A DNA stretch of 64,000 nucleotides, from the NCBI RefSeq assembly GCF_030269925.1, contig NC_085119.1, positions 12,063,001 through 12,127,000 on the forward strand, written 5' to 3'. Each line of letters starts with the position of its first letter. The first letter of the stretch is position 1. The stretch comes from Bombyx mori (Eukaryota; Arthropoda; Insecta; Lepidoptera; Bombycidae). Below, in pieces: positions 10,577-21,697 of this stretch. The notes beneath the pieces are model-generated. The model saw only the letters and a program-made list of their open reading frames with translations, was not told the origin of the DNA and searched no databases. The position numbers and the translations under genes are program-made.

Positions 10577-13195
10577 TTATAGCAGTAATCAGCAATTATG
10601 ACCATATGCAACATGATCACATACCACATACGTGAGAAACTGATATGTTAATTACTTTTAATACAAAAATATATTTTTTTAAACTAACTTATTATTTATT
10701 GTTTATATTATGTACCAGCAGTTTCTTTTATCGGTACAAAAGATATTATTGGAAGATGATTATATAGTTTTATTTATTTATTTTTAAAGATGTGTAAAAA
10801 TGCAGGGCCAACCAAGTGCTGAGTGATCAATGCAGAACACAGACATCACAATGAGAATGACCATCCCCCACAATGACAGAGGTTAAAACTCCTAAATATA
10901 TTTTACAACTGTAGCTGGAAAGCATGACTACTTTGCAGCAAAATATGTTATTTAGGGATTCTTACTTGGGCAGGTGAGTGTTAATTTTTTTTGCTTTTTT
11001 TATTAGTCATTATTCAGCATAGCAATATAGACTATGTGTCCTTGAGTGAACTATATAAAATGATTATAAATATAGTGTGGTAGCATTATGCAATAAATGC
11101 ATATAAGATGGACATTGAACCCATGGTCTTCTTTTTATCTTCTCTTGAAATTAAATGGGCGTAACATTTTCCATTTAAATTATTCAAAGCTCGTTAAACA
11201 TAACTTACTATAGGTTTATTTACATTTATGTAGGCCACCTGGTCACTGTATTCAATTAGAGCTTGTGTAAATAGCAACTCATTAAATAAAAATATTATAA
11301 CTCACCTTTCCAAATTTATTACCCATAAAGTTACTATAGGAACAAACACAGACACTACGAAATTTGCAAAAATTAAATAAATGATATGTTTAGATTTTTT
11401 TTGTGATAAAAATAACGCAACTTTGATAAGGCAAAACAAAACAATTCATCACAAATTTTATAACAGGATCCTTCGATGAAAGGAACCAAACTATACACAA
11501 AAATTTAAACTGAAGATTATTTCAGATTAAGTACAAGTAAACAAAAAACAATTTGCAACAAAACAAAGAACGTACACTTCGCAACTTTCGAAACAAATGT
11601 TACTGTCACAGAGTAACATCAATTTATCACTATTCAACATAGGTTAATACCAATTTCAACCGATATCCGTAATAGAGGTCAGTGACAGTGACAATCGTGT
11701 TTTACCAAGCACTCTAATGCTATAATGATATCTTTTAATCTTGAGATTTGGTGCATTTAAGATTTAGAACATATTTATCTTGTATTTGGATCTTAAAGTA
11801 TTTACCATAGCAAATAGAACACAAAAAATGTATTTGTTAGCACTGCTTACAAATATACACATTAGTGAGGAAGAAAAGAAGTCAAATCCATTGGAATCGA
11901 TCACTTTCCTGCTTGTTACCGTGCCATTTATGCCAAATTTATGGAACCATTAATGTTTAAACAGTTTCTTTAGTAAAAAGGAAATAACCAGACTTCCACC
12001 CACGCGTTATGGACTGTAAGTGGAGCACGGTAACGCATTCCGGTAGAATACACCTCTCCTCCAAGATCTCACTTTGCCTCTCGGTGGATAGATTAGTTGA
12101 AGGACACTAAAAGCATATCGTCAACAACTTAAAACTTTCTTGTATTCATAATAATGATTTATTATTATAATAATATTCGACATTTACCTTACCTAAAAGA
12201 TTCTCATCGCTGTGTTTAACATAACCTATTAATGAAATGAGTTTCAACATTAGGTAGGTACCTAAAATCATATTCTAAAATTTTCAATTACTGTAGGTTA
12301 CAAGATATCAGTCTCTGACATGGTTTTGATTTTACTAACAAAATAATAGAATCATTTGCCATTCACTTAGATTAGTGCAGGTAAATAAATAAAATAAAAA
12401 AGGCATAAGGAGGTGACTCAGCTAATGCTGTTCAAAGGGAATATATCAAAAGCACTGATTTTCAGTCACCTTCGTTCCCCTGTGGCTTATTGCAGGATTT
12501 ATGACTAGGTACGTGCAGAAACTTAAAACTTGGTATAAACTATAATAAAAATAAGTAATATAAACATAATAATAATAAGTAATAATAAAATAATTAAATT
12601 AAAAGCTCTCCTTCAAAACTTCTTACAGATCTTTCTAGTTCTAATACTCAACAAACATTTCAAAAGATTACAGTAATAAACAGCCAAATTCTTATAAAAT
12701 AAGTTTATCAATTTCTAGCTGATTGAAGTTTAATTTTGGCAGAGCTCATTATAGTTGTGACCTGTAAAACTTTAAACTTAGTTCCCGTGATATTTAAGCA
12801 TTTTATCTTTATTTTACCATCTAATTAAATAAACTTTAAGAGAAATAAAGGTATCAGTATGAAACATTTCTTTACGAATGTTCATCTCTATGCTTTGGCT
12901 TATACTCTATACAATGTAATTTAGATTGAATCACACTTCATCCTCTATGTATCGTCCATATGTACCACTAGCACATGGAACATAGCCTATACAGCCAAGT
13001 CTTTTAAGAAGCACCATGTTAAGTTCGTTGCATGAAAAATATAATTGAATGTAGAAGTCAAATTGTTGATTATTGAATGTAATTTAATTAAATTAGCATC
13101 AGTTCAGTAATTCAAACAATGACTATTTAGAGACATTCTAGAGATATATTAACCCTTTGCACTTAAGAGGTGAGTCTCGCCCACCACTTTGTTCG
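10577..13195. other. Spacer, no gene confirmed
   Basis: About 2.6 kb of AT-rich DNA. Two exon-like fragments were seen and not accepted: minus-strand 11306-11326 (ATG then MGNKFGK, followed by GTGAGT) and plus-strand 10929-10976 (an ATG frame ending at GTGAGT). Neither joins to a following exon in frame. No recognised repeat. Confidence 0.4.
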
Positions 13196-13460
13196 ACCCC
13201 GGTAGCCGTACTCGGTAACCGTAACGTGCAACTTAGGCCATGCATCAGCCCGCTGAGTTTCTCGCCGGATATTCTCAGCGGGTCGCGATTCCGATCCGGT
13301 AGTAGATACATCTCATGCTCTCGAGATGCTAGGTCTCTTTCAGAGGCGCTCGGACAGCTGTTAGCTAATCCCACCCCTCCTGGCTGAACCTTTGCTCGCC
13401 CACCTGTCCTGGTGAAACTGGAAAGGCCTCCGGGCCACCAGTAAACATTCAATCATAAAA
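13196..13460 (+). repeat. SINE-like repeat, tail type A
   Basis: Sense copy. It runs CCCCGGTAGCCGTACTCG, the central block CTGAGTTTCTCGCCGGAT..CCGATCCGGTAGTAGAT, then TTTGCTCGCCCACCTGTCC and the tail GGCCACCAGTAAACATTCAATCATAAAA. It shares its central block with types B and C in this window, but not its tail. Confidence 0.75.
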
Positions 13461-13486
13461 GAAATTCAAAATAAAATAGTCCTACC

Positions 13487-13910
13487 TAGTAAGCTGAGAG
13501 CCTTGAGAGGTTATATCAGCGTAGCCTTAACTAGTAGCTCACGGGGCTCAAACCTGATGACATTATTAACACGAACCCTAGCAAGAGCCGTGCTTCGCAG
13601 AATCTACCACCGGATCGGAAACGCGACCCACTGAGAAGATCCGGTGAGAAACTCAGTGGGCTGTGTCTGAGGGTTAATTTACTCGTCGAGCCCTTCGTCG
13701 CAAGCGACGGGTTCCACGAGAACGATGACCGGTGCTTGAGGTACCTAAAAGCACTGTTAGTGGATCGGGAGGATCCGAAATGACGTGTTTGGGGCGACGC
13801 GGACGTCGACTGCTTTCCATTCTGCCCGCAGAATCGGGAATGTAGTTACCGGTGGCCACGATGAGAGAGTTCTCGTGTCGTGCCGCTTTATCGAAGTGGA
13901 AAAATTCCAC
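13487..13910 (-). repeat. SINE-like repeat, tail type B
   Basis: Antisense copy lying 27 bp from the type A copy in the opposite orientation. Read in sense it has GGATCCTCCCGATCCACTAA, then CACTGAGTTTCTCACCGGAT, GATCCGGTGGTAGATTC and a tail with CTCTCAAGGCTCTCAGCTTA. The same arrangement occurs at 56.35-56.67 kb. Here it extends about 100 bp further 5' (to about 13910). Confidence 0.7.
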
Positions 13911-14418
13911 GCGCCATGTAAACTATTTATGTTTCTTTATTTGGTGATTGACATAACTTTTATGTTTCTAATATCGTTATTTTTGCCATTTTGTCATTAA
14001 ATTATGCGGTGAGTGCATAAACGATTTCTGATGCTTCAAACACCTTCTTTAATGTCTCATTCATATATTTGTTGAGCAAAAACACAAGATATGAATCTTC
14101 TTCTGAGACGGTTTCTTCATTGCTGAAGATCGTGTCTAGTTTAAAATGTTAACCACTCGATGCGCTATACTTATCCACGTCTTTCTGTCCTCAAAATATG
14201 AATATGAGAATATAAACAGCTTCCTCGGTATTCACCCTGGATATTTGTCTGTTCACCGCGTGGTTTTGGTTTTTTTTTGTATGAATCATTTAAATATCGA
14301 TGCCGATATTAATATCTATTCGTACGGTTGCATATTAATAATTATTTAGATAAGAGCAGTGAATCACACAAAATATAATATGTTTAAAAGAAATAGTATC
14401 ACTGAATAAAAAGTAATT
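13911..14418. other. Spacer, no gene seen
   Basis: AT-rich sequence next to the LTR element; no coding or repeat signal recognised. Confidence 0.5.
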
Positions 14419-14423
14419 ACATG

Positions 14424-14752
14424 TGTAGACGCAGGAACGGAGGATATCCAAAAGGAGAATTCGTTTTACGGTATAATTTCGTATATTTTCGATTTTTTAC
14501 AATAAAGGTGTATTATTACGTATACCCTCGATTTTACAAAAAGAGGCTGTTAGTTCGTTACGTTCGAAAGTTATGAATAATGTGAACACACACAAAAGAA
14601 TAGATAATGACACAATAGAATGACGTTTTTGCTGTCAATGTGGTTTGACGTATGACGTTTATTGAATTTGTAGATGGCGCTTTCGTCGATGGCAACCATC
14701 ATTAGCCAAAGGTGTTTTTATCCAGAACCACAATATGTATTGTTTCTGAATA
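14424..14752 (-). repeat. 3' LTR of Bel/Pao element
   Basis: 329 bp; begins TGTAGACGCAGG and ends TTTCTGAATA on the plus strand (sense TATTCAGAAA..CGTCTACA). Identical by eye to 19480-19808. Confidence 0.93.
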
Positions 14753-14801
14753 TACCGCCGGCCTTGGAAGAACCAGCTTCTTCCAAAGTGTGGTCTTCGC
14801 T

Positions 14802-17078
14802 TTACTCGCCCTCTGTATCCTCCGGTTGAAGTGGAAGCGGACAAATCTTCGCAAACGAACGTCTTAAGATGCCAGTAGCAGTCCGAACATCAGCAACCCG
14901 AGACACGCCATCGTTGCCTGGGAACACCTTAATCACACGGCCGAGCTTCCATTTGAGTGGAGGTAGATTGTCGTCCTTTATCAAGACAAGCGTATCCAGA
15001 GCAATATCGCTTTGATTGGTCTTCCACTTCGTTCTCGTCTGCAATTCTACCACGTATTCCTTAGACCAGCGGTTCCAGAAATGTTGTCGCAGCTGTTCGA
15101 TTCTGTGATAGCGTGTTAGCTGGGAATCCGTAGCCGCCGTCAAGTCTTCGCATGCAGGAGCTGCCAGAGACCGACCGATCAGGAAGTGAGCTGGGGTCAG
15201 TGGAGAAAAGTCGTGTGGATCTGTGGACATAGGGGATAGAGGACGGGAATTCAGGACGGCCTCGATTTGTGTTAAAACCGTGCTGAACTCCTCGTAAGTC
15301 AAACGAGCATTACCAACTATGCGTCGAAGATGGTATTTACATGAGCGCACCCCCCTCTCCCATAAGCCGCCACAATGAGGAGAATAGGGAGGAATGAATT
15401 TTAATTTAATTCCATCGTTTGAAAACGACTCGACAATAACATTCGAATTTTCAGAAAAGAATGAGAGAAGTTCTTTTTCGGCACCTACGAAATTCTTCCC
15501 ATTATCGGAAAGAATAATATCAGGCTTGCCTCGTCTACTCATAAAACGTTTTAAAGCCAGTAAATAATCTTTAGTAGTGAGACTAGTTACAATTTCTAAA
15601 TGAATTGCACGTGTAAGTAAGCAAACGAATAAAGCAATGTAACATTTACTAAGTCTAGCACCTCGTCCTCTCCGATTTAGTACATAAACTGGGCCTATAT
15701 AGTCAACTCCCGTCCGGATAAAAGGGAAACCGGGATCCAAACGCTCATTCGGTAAGTTACCCATTATAGGAGACAAAGTGTTACCTTTATGACGAGTACA
15801 CGTTACGCATTCGCGAACTACCTTTTTTGCCAAGTTTCTTGCACCTAATGGCCACCAACACTCACGTATGTTAGCCAGGAGAAGCAAAGGGCTAGCATGA
15901 AGTAGTCTCATATGTTCGAATCTAAACAATAGCAAAGTAAAGCGATGTTTACCGCATAATAAAATGGGATGTTTTTTCTCGTATTGAAAACTAGACGAAT
16001 TACCAAGCCTACCACCGACTCTAATTATATTATGTTCATCTAAAAACACATTTAAGCCTAATACACGTTTAGTGTTTTTATTTTTCAACGGTAACTTGTT
16101 TTGTAAACAATAATGCACGTCCGAAAAAGAATGCATCTGAGCGAGTTTAACTAATAAACGCTGCGACTCGTTCAGCTCGTCGACAGATAGCAAACCGGTT
16201 TTGCATTGTGAGCGCTCTCGCTTCATACGCATATTGTAAACAAAACGAAGTACATAGGCACAAACTCGTTTTATTTTAAGAAGTGATGAATATCTTTCGA
16301 AGTCGAATAAACAGTCGATTAATGTCGTAGTATTTTTTTGTATAGTTTTTCGTAAATCCGGTAAATTATTGTTATTTAAATTAATATGATCGCAATTAAT
16401 ATTTTTATTTACAAAATTATGATCATGTAAATAAGAGGGTCCTGTCCACCATAATTGACAGTGAATTAATGAATCAAGGTTTAAACCTCGAGATAGCAGG
16501 TCAGCAGGATTATTCTTGCTATTTACATGTAACCATACTGAGTAGCCTGTCAATTCGTTTAATTCAGTTACACGATTTTGAACAAAGGTTATTAATAAAT
16601 GAGGTGACATGCGTATCCAGCCCATTACGATAGTCGAATCCGTCCAAAAACAAGTGTTAGTAAATGATAACTTTAGTGAATTAATTATTTTCTTATAAAG
16701 CCTAGCTCCCAGTAGGGCACCACATAATTCAAGTCGTGGAATGTCGTTTTGAAGCGCAGGACCTGGCAATTGATTGTCGTTTAATGATTTTTGTGACGTA
16801 GTCTTCGCACTGCCGTCAAAAACCACGCGAAGTTTAGTAGTAGTACTACTCTCTTTATAAACTCCATGATGAGGTAAGAAAAAATTTGGAGTATCATATT
16901 TTTCTACGCGAGTCATATGACCGAGAACTTCGTATTCTTTCATAAATTTATTATACATATCTCTAAAAAAATGGCAAACGTTCAAGTTTCCTTTCAAGTG
17001 CAAAAAAAAACGTTTATTAGCTACTGAATAGGAGTCCCCTAGAAAATCTACCTTCTTTTTCGCGTTTTGTCGTATCAA
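14802..17078 (-). pseudogene. Bel/Pao pol frame lacking the reverse-transcriptase core
   Basis: 758-codon frame. Residues ~80-110 carry the start of the reverse-transcriptase domain (KLRVVFDGSAKT, LPGPALQND). This runs directly into the RNase H region (IPRLELCGALLGARLYKK, FWTDSTIV), so the palm with the catalytic aspartates is missing at a junction near 16740. The frame is kept. Integrase follows, with the zinc-binding H-H-C-C part (..HMRLLH.., CVTC), then the catalytic D/D/E at GVDYIGP, LSDNGKNF and GLWERGV. A DUF5641-type C-terminus follows (KWKLGRVIKVFPGNDG). The upstream junction with gag-pro (17017-17078) is also broken: the protease frame stops while pol continues in another frame, and a short conserved linker seems absent. 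Integration proteins may still be made, but not reverse transcriptase. Confidence 0.9.
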
Positions 17079-19161
17079 TAAATAATTTTTCGCATTTATT
17101 TTCGTCTTGTGTCAAAATATTCTTTGACACAGATAAATCTTCTATTTCCCAAAACTTACGAAGTTGTAAATCTAACGAATGACTAAAATTACATTGAACT
17201 TCGTTTATATTCGAATGGTTAGAGCAGATAGGACCAGAAACCACCCAACCTAACTTCGTATTTAATAAAAATGGACCTGAAGGTAAACGGATCCTACCCT
17301 GTTCCAAAAGATCCCAAAATATATCAGCACCGAGTAATAAATCTATGTCTGATGATACATCGAAAGTGGGATCTGCTAGTTGTATATTATCGGGGATATT
17401 TAAATGTTCGAGTGAAATGTTTGTCATAGGCAAACTTGAGGTTATTTGAGGTAAAACTAAACAAGATATTCGTTTATTAAAATTGCTTGTTTTAGAACGC
17501 ATAGAAATAACACATGATTTATTCGTATGTGTGAGATGTTGACCCACACCTGCTATTCGAACAGTGGACTGTGTAAAATTCGTATTTAATCGTTTAGCTA
17601 ATTTTTCCGATATTAAGCTATGCTGGCTGCCGTTGTCTAACAGAGCACGGGCGACATGATATCGATTATTTTGATCCGCTAGTTCAACCAAAGCAGTTGA
17701 AAGTAACACTTGGTTAAAATATGAGCTCCTACCGTCCGTATTATTATTTATCGCATCGGCACGGTAAGCCGCTGAATGCATAGCCGAGAATGTAGGAGCG
17801 CATGCCGTAGTGCACACATTCGTATTGCTGCTACTTTCGCTATGTTCGTCTAAATGTAATAAACTATTATGTTTTCGTTTGCACTGCTGGCAAGGGCCGA
17901 ATATACAATCTTGAATTGAATGCCCTGGGCGCAAGCAATTGACACATAACTTATAATCGTTTACTAATTTTATTCTATCCGTAATTGATAAATTTAAAAA
18001 CTTAATGCATGTAAACAACTTATGATTATTGTTACACAAAACACAGTTGCGCTTTGTTTTATCTAGGTTTTTATTTTTATTAGAGAAATATTTAGTATTG
18101 TTAGAGGTAGATACATAGCTATAAACTTGGTTATGTTTAGTTTCGTTTATATTCGATTGATTGGACCTAAACTGTGGCTTGGAATGAGTGACATTAATCA
18201 TTTCTAACATATCTGCCCTATTTCTCAGAAAGGTAAGAAGATCTTGTAGCTTCAATCTATTTGGCTGAGACATAAGGGAACCTTTGTGGTTCTCCCACTC
18301 ACGATCAGTTACAGAATCTAACTTCGTTACGACTAAATATATGATTAATGTGTCCCATGACTCGGTAGGTTCGTCTAATGATTTTAGAGCACGCAAATTC
18401 CTCAAAATTGTATCAATTAACTTTCTTAATTGTAATGGCGATTCTTGTTTTATACATGGAATATTGAATAACGATTTAATATGATTATGTACTAATAATC
18501 TGTGATTATGAAACCTATTCTCCAAGAGCTCCCATGCATGAGTGTAATTAGAGGCAGTGAACTCTAATGCACTTATAACCTGTAAGGCTGTGCCACTAAG
18601 TGAAGATCTCAAATAATGAAACTTATGAATAGCGTCAAGATCAGACCGTTTATGAATCATAGTTTCATAGGAATTTTTAAACTCCAACCAGCGATCATAT
18701 GATCCATCGAAAATAGGAAGCTTGATTTCAGGTAGTTTAACATTTAAAGTTTTTGTATTTTCGTTTAAAATATGACTACACTTTTCATTGTTTAAACTAT
18801 CACTAGTCTCAAAACTTTCGATTAAACATGAAGCTGATGCCGTTGTACTAAAATATAGTGATTCTATTGATTCAAAGTATTCCAAATGACTAACAATATC
18901 TACTTCAGGGCAATTTATTTCTATTTCACTAGCAATATTATTTAATTTCGTAAAATATTCGCTGGCGGTTTGTAATCGCAATTTCATTTCAGCTACTTGT
19001 AATTTAGATAAAGTGGCATCTTGAAAAGAGTCAACATATTTTTTAAATTGAGTTAACCGTCCTTTTAAATGACCTCTTTGTCTTTTTAATTCTGAAAGGT
19101 ATTCATCTTTCGACTTTTTTCTAGGAGAAACAGGTAATAGTTTAGAAGTCTCCTCAGTCAT
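17017..19161 (-). CDS. Bel/Pao gag-protease frame
   Basis: 714 codons from ATG. An N-terminal coiled region (KDEYLSELKRQRGHLKGRL) is followed by a DUF1759-type capsid-like domain around residues 145-300 (PIFDGSYDRWLEFKNSYE). Zinc-knuckle-like cysteines follow around 385-450 (CVLCNNNH, CVNCLRPGHS, CQQCKRKH). An aspartic-protease domain follows around 505-620, with the active-site-like segment ALLDNGSQHSLIS. In Bel/Pao elements I expect LD[ST]G here, so the N after D is odd. The frame ends soon after EKEGRF with an out-of-frame tail, and pol lies in an overlapping frame. The product would form particles packaging element RNA. Confidence 0.88.
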   Translation of the reverse strand: MTEETSKLLPVSPRKKSKDEYLSELKRQRGHLKGRLTQFKKYVDSFQDATLSKLQVAEMKLRLQTASEYFTKLNNIASEIEINCPEVDIVSHLEYFESIESLYFSTTASASCLIESFETSDSLNNEKCSHILNENTKTLNVKLPEIKLPIFDGSYDRWLEFKNSYETMIHKRSDLDAIHKFHYLRSSLSGTALQVISALEFTASNYTHAWELLENRFHNHRLLVHNHIKSLFNIPCIKQESPLQLRKLIDTILRNLRALKSLDEPTESWDTLIIYLVVTKLDSVTDREWENHKGSLMSQPNRLKLQDLLTFLRNRADMLEMINVTHSKPQFRSNQSNINETKHNQVYSYVSTSNNTKYFSNKNKNLDKTKRNCVLCNNNHKLFTCIKFLNLSITDRIKLVNDYKLCVNCLRPGHSIQDCIFGPCQQCKRKHNSLLHLDEHSESSSNTNVCTTACAPTFSAMHSAAYRADAINNNTDGRSSYFNQVLLSTALVELADQNNRYHVARALLDNGSQHSLISEKLAKRLNTNFTQSTVRIAGVGQHLTHTNKSCVISMRSKTSNFNKRISCLVLPQITSSLPMTNISLEHLNIPDNIQLADPTFDVSSDIDLLLGADIFWDLLEQGRIRLPSGPFLLNTKLGWVVSGPICSNHSNINEVQCNFSHSLDLQLRKFWEIEDLSVSKNILTQDENKCEKLFIDTTKREKEGRFSRGLLFSS

Positions 19162-19479
19162 TGTGGCGTTTTATGAGAAAACGAAATGCACTTACTTGTA
19201 AAAACACCAACAACCGACACAAAGAGTAGGCCGCGCCGGCCGATCACGCAACTGTAAGCACAAAACACAATTTTAACACAATTCGCGTAAAGGATGGTTA
19301 AAAGATAGGATATCCTGACCGTCGAGTGTCGTAGGTCTCGTAGTCTCGCTGTAGATCTCGTAATCTTGTCGTCAAAAATCCAAGTCCCGTATATATGCAG
19401 ATCGCAGACGAATATTCTGCCGTATAATCCGCTTCGCTGGTTGACAATTCTTCTAATCAATCCGTCTCGTAGGAACAAA

Positions 19480-19808
19480 TGTAGACGCAGGAACGGAGGA
19501 TATCCAAAAGGAGAATTCGTTTTACGGTATAATTTCGTATATTTTCGATTTTTTACAATAAAGGTGTATTATTACGTATACCCTCGATTTTACAAAAAGA
19601 GGCTGTTAGTTCGTTACGTTCGAAAGTTATGAATAATGTGAACACACACAAAAGAATAGATAATGACACAATAGAATGACGTTTTTGCTGTCAATGTGGT
19701 TTGACGTATGACGTTTATTGAATTTGTAGATGGCGCTTTCGTCGATGGCAACCATCATTAGCCAAAGGTGTTTTTATCCAGAACCACAATATGTATTGTT
19801 TCTGAATA
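19480..19808 (-). repeat. 5' LTR of Bel/Pao element
   Basis: 329 bp, identical by eye to the LTR at 14424-14752. It holds the element's promoter region, upstream of the leader (19162-19479) in sense. The sequence just inside is TTTGTTCCTACGAGACGG in sense, presumably the primer-binding region, although I cannot match a tRNA to it. Confidence 0.93.
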
Positions 19809-19813
19809 ACATG

Positions 19814-20254
19814 CAAGAATTCATGCAGACATTTTTCGGTCAAATACCTATTTGTTGTTAATCCAAATGAAGCATATGTATTTGTAGTTACGAGCAACTT
19901 ATTTACTACACGTGATAATTTTATTATGTGGCTAAATACCATTTACATAATAAAAAGAAATTAATTTTAAATTCATTTACATTTCTTTCCTAACAGAAAG
20001 AAGTCTTGAGAACCCGAAAATTTTATTTTCACTTAAGATGGCGCCGGCTGTCAGTTTAACGGCAACTACATTGAACTCAATATTTTCCTTAACACGGTTG
20101 TGACTTGACGCAACGGAATTATATTGTTATCTCTACCTAATCGACAGTATCTTAAGCCTAACAACTCACAGGCTGGTAGGTGAGCTCACATACTCAAATT
20201 GAGAGAATTACTAAAAGTGATTCAGCCAAGAGCACTACTTTCCTAAAACTAGGT
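19814..20254. other. Spacer, no gene seen
   Basis: Genomic DNA on the far side of the LTR element; no exon or repeat recognised. Confidence 0.5.
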
Positions 20255-20326
20255 ACCTACTACCAGATCGGAATCGCGACCCACTAAGAAGATCCGGCGA
20301 GAAACTCAGTAGATTGTGTCTATAGG
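20255..20326 (-). repeat. Fragment of shared SINE central block
   Basis: Antisense ACCAGATCGGAATCGCGACC then GAAGATCCGGCGAGAAACTC. Only the central block that types A, B and C share is left here. Confidence 0.7.
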
Positions 20327-20439
20327 TAAGAAATGATACTCGAAAAGCGTCACTACAAACAGATAAATATAATGAACATCTATAGAATTTCGTCTACAAG
20401 AGAATGAGGACGAATACGTATAACGCATGTGAACTGCAC

Positions 20440-20585
20440 CCTTTTTTTTAATTCAAGATTGGTGAAGTAACTCACTGACCATCTGGCTTTATGTGAGATA
20501 TGAGATCGAATTTCGACTTGTACATACTGTATAACAGCTACCCACCCTTCAAAACTCAACGAATGACTCCTACAGGGCATAAACC
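20440..20585 (-). repeat. Decayed Bm1 SINE
   Basis: Poly-T, then degraded matches to the Bm1 tail and body (CCACCCTTCAAAACTCAACGAATGACT compared with the intact CCACCCTTCAAACCGAAACGC). An old copy. Confidence 0.5.
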
Positions 20586-21451
20586 GCAAAAAATCCTAAA
20601 ACATTAGACCTAAATAAAAATTAAAGTATCGTCTATTTTTAATAATTTATTTCATAATATAATTAATATATTAATTATTAAACAATGGTATTTGCTTTGA
20701 TCATTGAATTTCACATTTCCGCTATATACTTCAATAATCTTATCTTAAACAATCCTTAACTAAATTTATTTACTAGCTTGTAAAAAAAGTAATATTTACT
20801 AGCTTGTATCTTTACAATGCTCACAGTAATCGGCGCCACGTATCTAGTTAACGCAATAAATGCAGCAAAGCAAAAGTTAAAAAAATATATATTTTATCCT
20901 TTTATCACTGTGCTGAAGCACGCACGTTTCGCGTGTTCTGAGTGAGTACTTATTCTTTTCTTATGTACGAATAATTCTGCGTATAAATTTATTTAATGTT
21001 AAGGTGGCTAAAGTCCGTCGTCAGTATACACGTCAGTAATAAAATATAATTTAAACAAAAATCCTTATAATAAAAATTTCTTTTACGGCTTAACCACGTG
21101 TTTTTTATTGTTTTAATATTATTATTTCCTGCGTGTAGTCCTCTGTGGCAACGAAAACCAATTCGAAACGTCGGAATTTGCATTAAAGCTTAATAAGAGT
21201 AGTATTCGTTTTAATTGTGTCTACTATTCACGGAGAAATTAGCGAAACATCCTTAGTTGTGACAGCTACTGTAAATTAAGATACACGCAGCGTTCTGATT
21301 ATCTCTCATTGTAGTAGTATGTAAATTAGTAGGTATTTAGTAGTAAGTATTATTAAGTATGTACAATTCACAATATCAGGTTTATCTAATTAATGGGTAC
21401 TAAATTTGTTTTTTGTTAACGTAACAATCTATTAAAGCACAATAATAAGAT
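20586..21451. other. Spacer, no gene seen
   Basis: AT-rich; no coding or repeat signal that I can name. Confidence 0.5.
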
Positions 21452-21697
21452 ATTTTTTTATTGCTTAGATGGGTGGACGAGCTCACAGTCCACCTGGTGT
21501 TAAGTGGTTACTGGAGCCCATAGACATCTACAACGCAAATGTGCCACCCACCTTGAGATATAAGTTCTAAGGTCTCAAGTATAGTTACAACGGCTGCCCC
21601 ACCCTTCAAACCGAAACGCATTACTGCTTCACGGCAGAAATAGGCAGGGTGGTGGTACCTACCCGGGCGGACTCACAAGAGATCCTACCATCAGTAA
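21452..21697 (-). repeat. Bm1 SINE, head missing
   Basis: Antisense: poly-T, ATTGCTTAGATGGGTGGACG, AACCGAAACGCATTACTGC, ending in CTACCATCAGTAAAT. Close to the consensus of the other copies, lacking the tRNA-like head. Confidence 0.9.

Larger units (their letters stand above)
14419..19813 (-). mobile_element. Bel/Pao LTR retrotransposon, internally deleted
   Basis: A complete insertion of 5,385 bp (14424-19808) flanked by the 5-bp duplication ACATG (14419-14423 and 19809-19813). Two 329-bp LTRs, identical by eye, enclose a gag-protease frame and a pol frame on the minus strand. Pol has RNase H, integrase and a DUF5641-type tail, but the catalytic core of reverse transcriptase is absent. There is no env-like frame. 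Identical LTRs mean very recent insertion, so the deleted form probably moved with enzymes supplied by a complete relative. Confidence 0.92.

Noticed and set aside
10929..10976. Plus-strand frame MTTLQQNMLFRDSYLG ending at GTGAGT
   Set aside because: The nearest acceptor leads to a stop after a few codons; no second exon found.
11306..11326. Minus-strand mini exon ATG..MGNKFGK ending at a good GTGAGT donor
   Set aside because: A myristoylation-like start is tempting, but no downstream exon on the minus strand joins in frame with a convincing acceptor; chance occurrence in AT-rich DNA is likely.
19158..19478. 106-codon minus-strand frame upstream of gag
   Set aside because: Lies in the Bel/Pao leader between LTR and gag; no domain and not expected to be translated.
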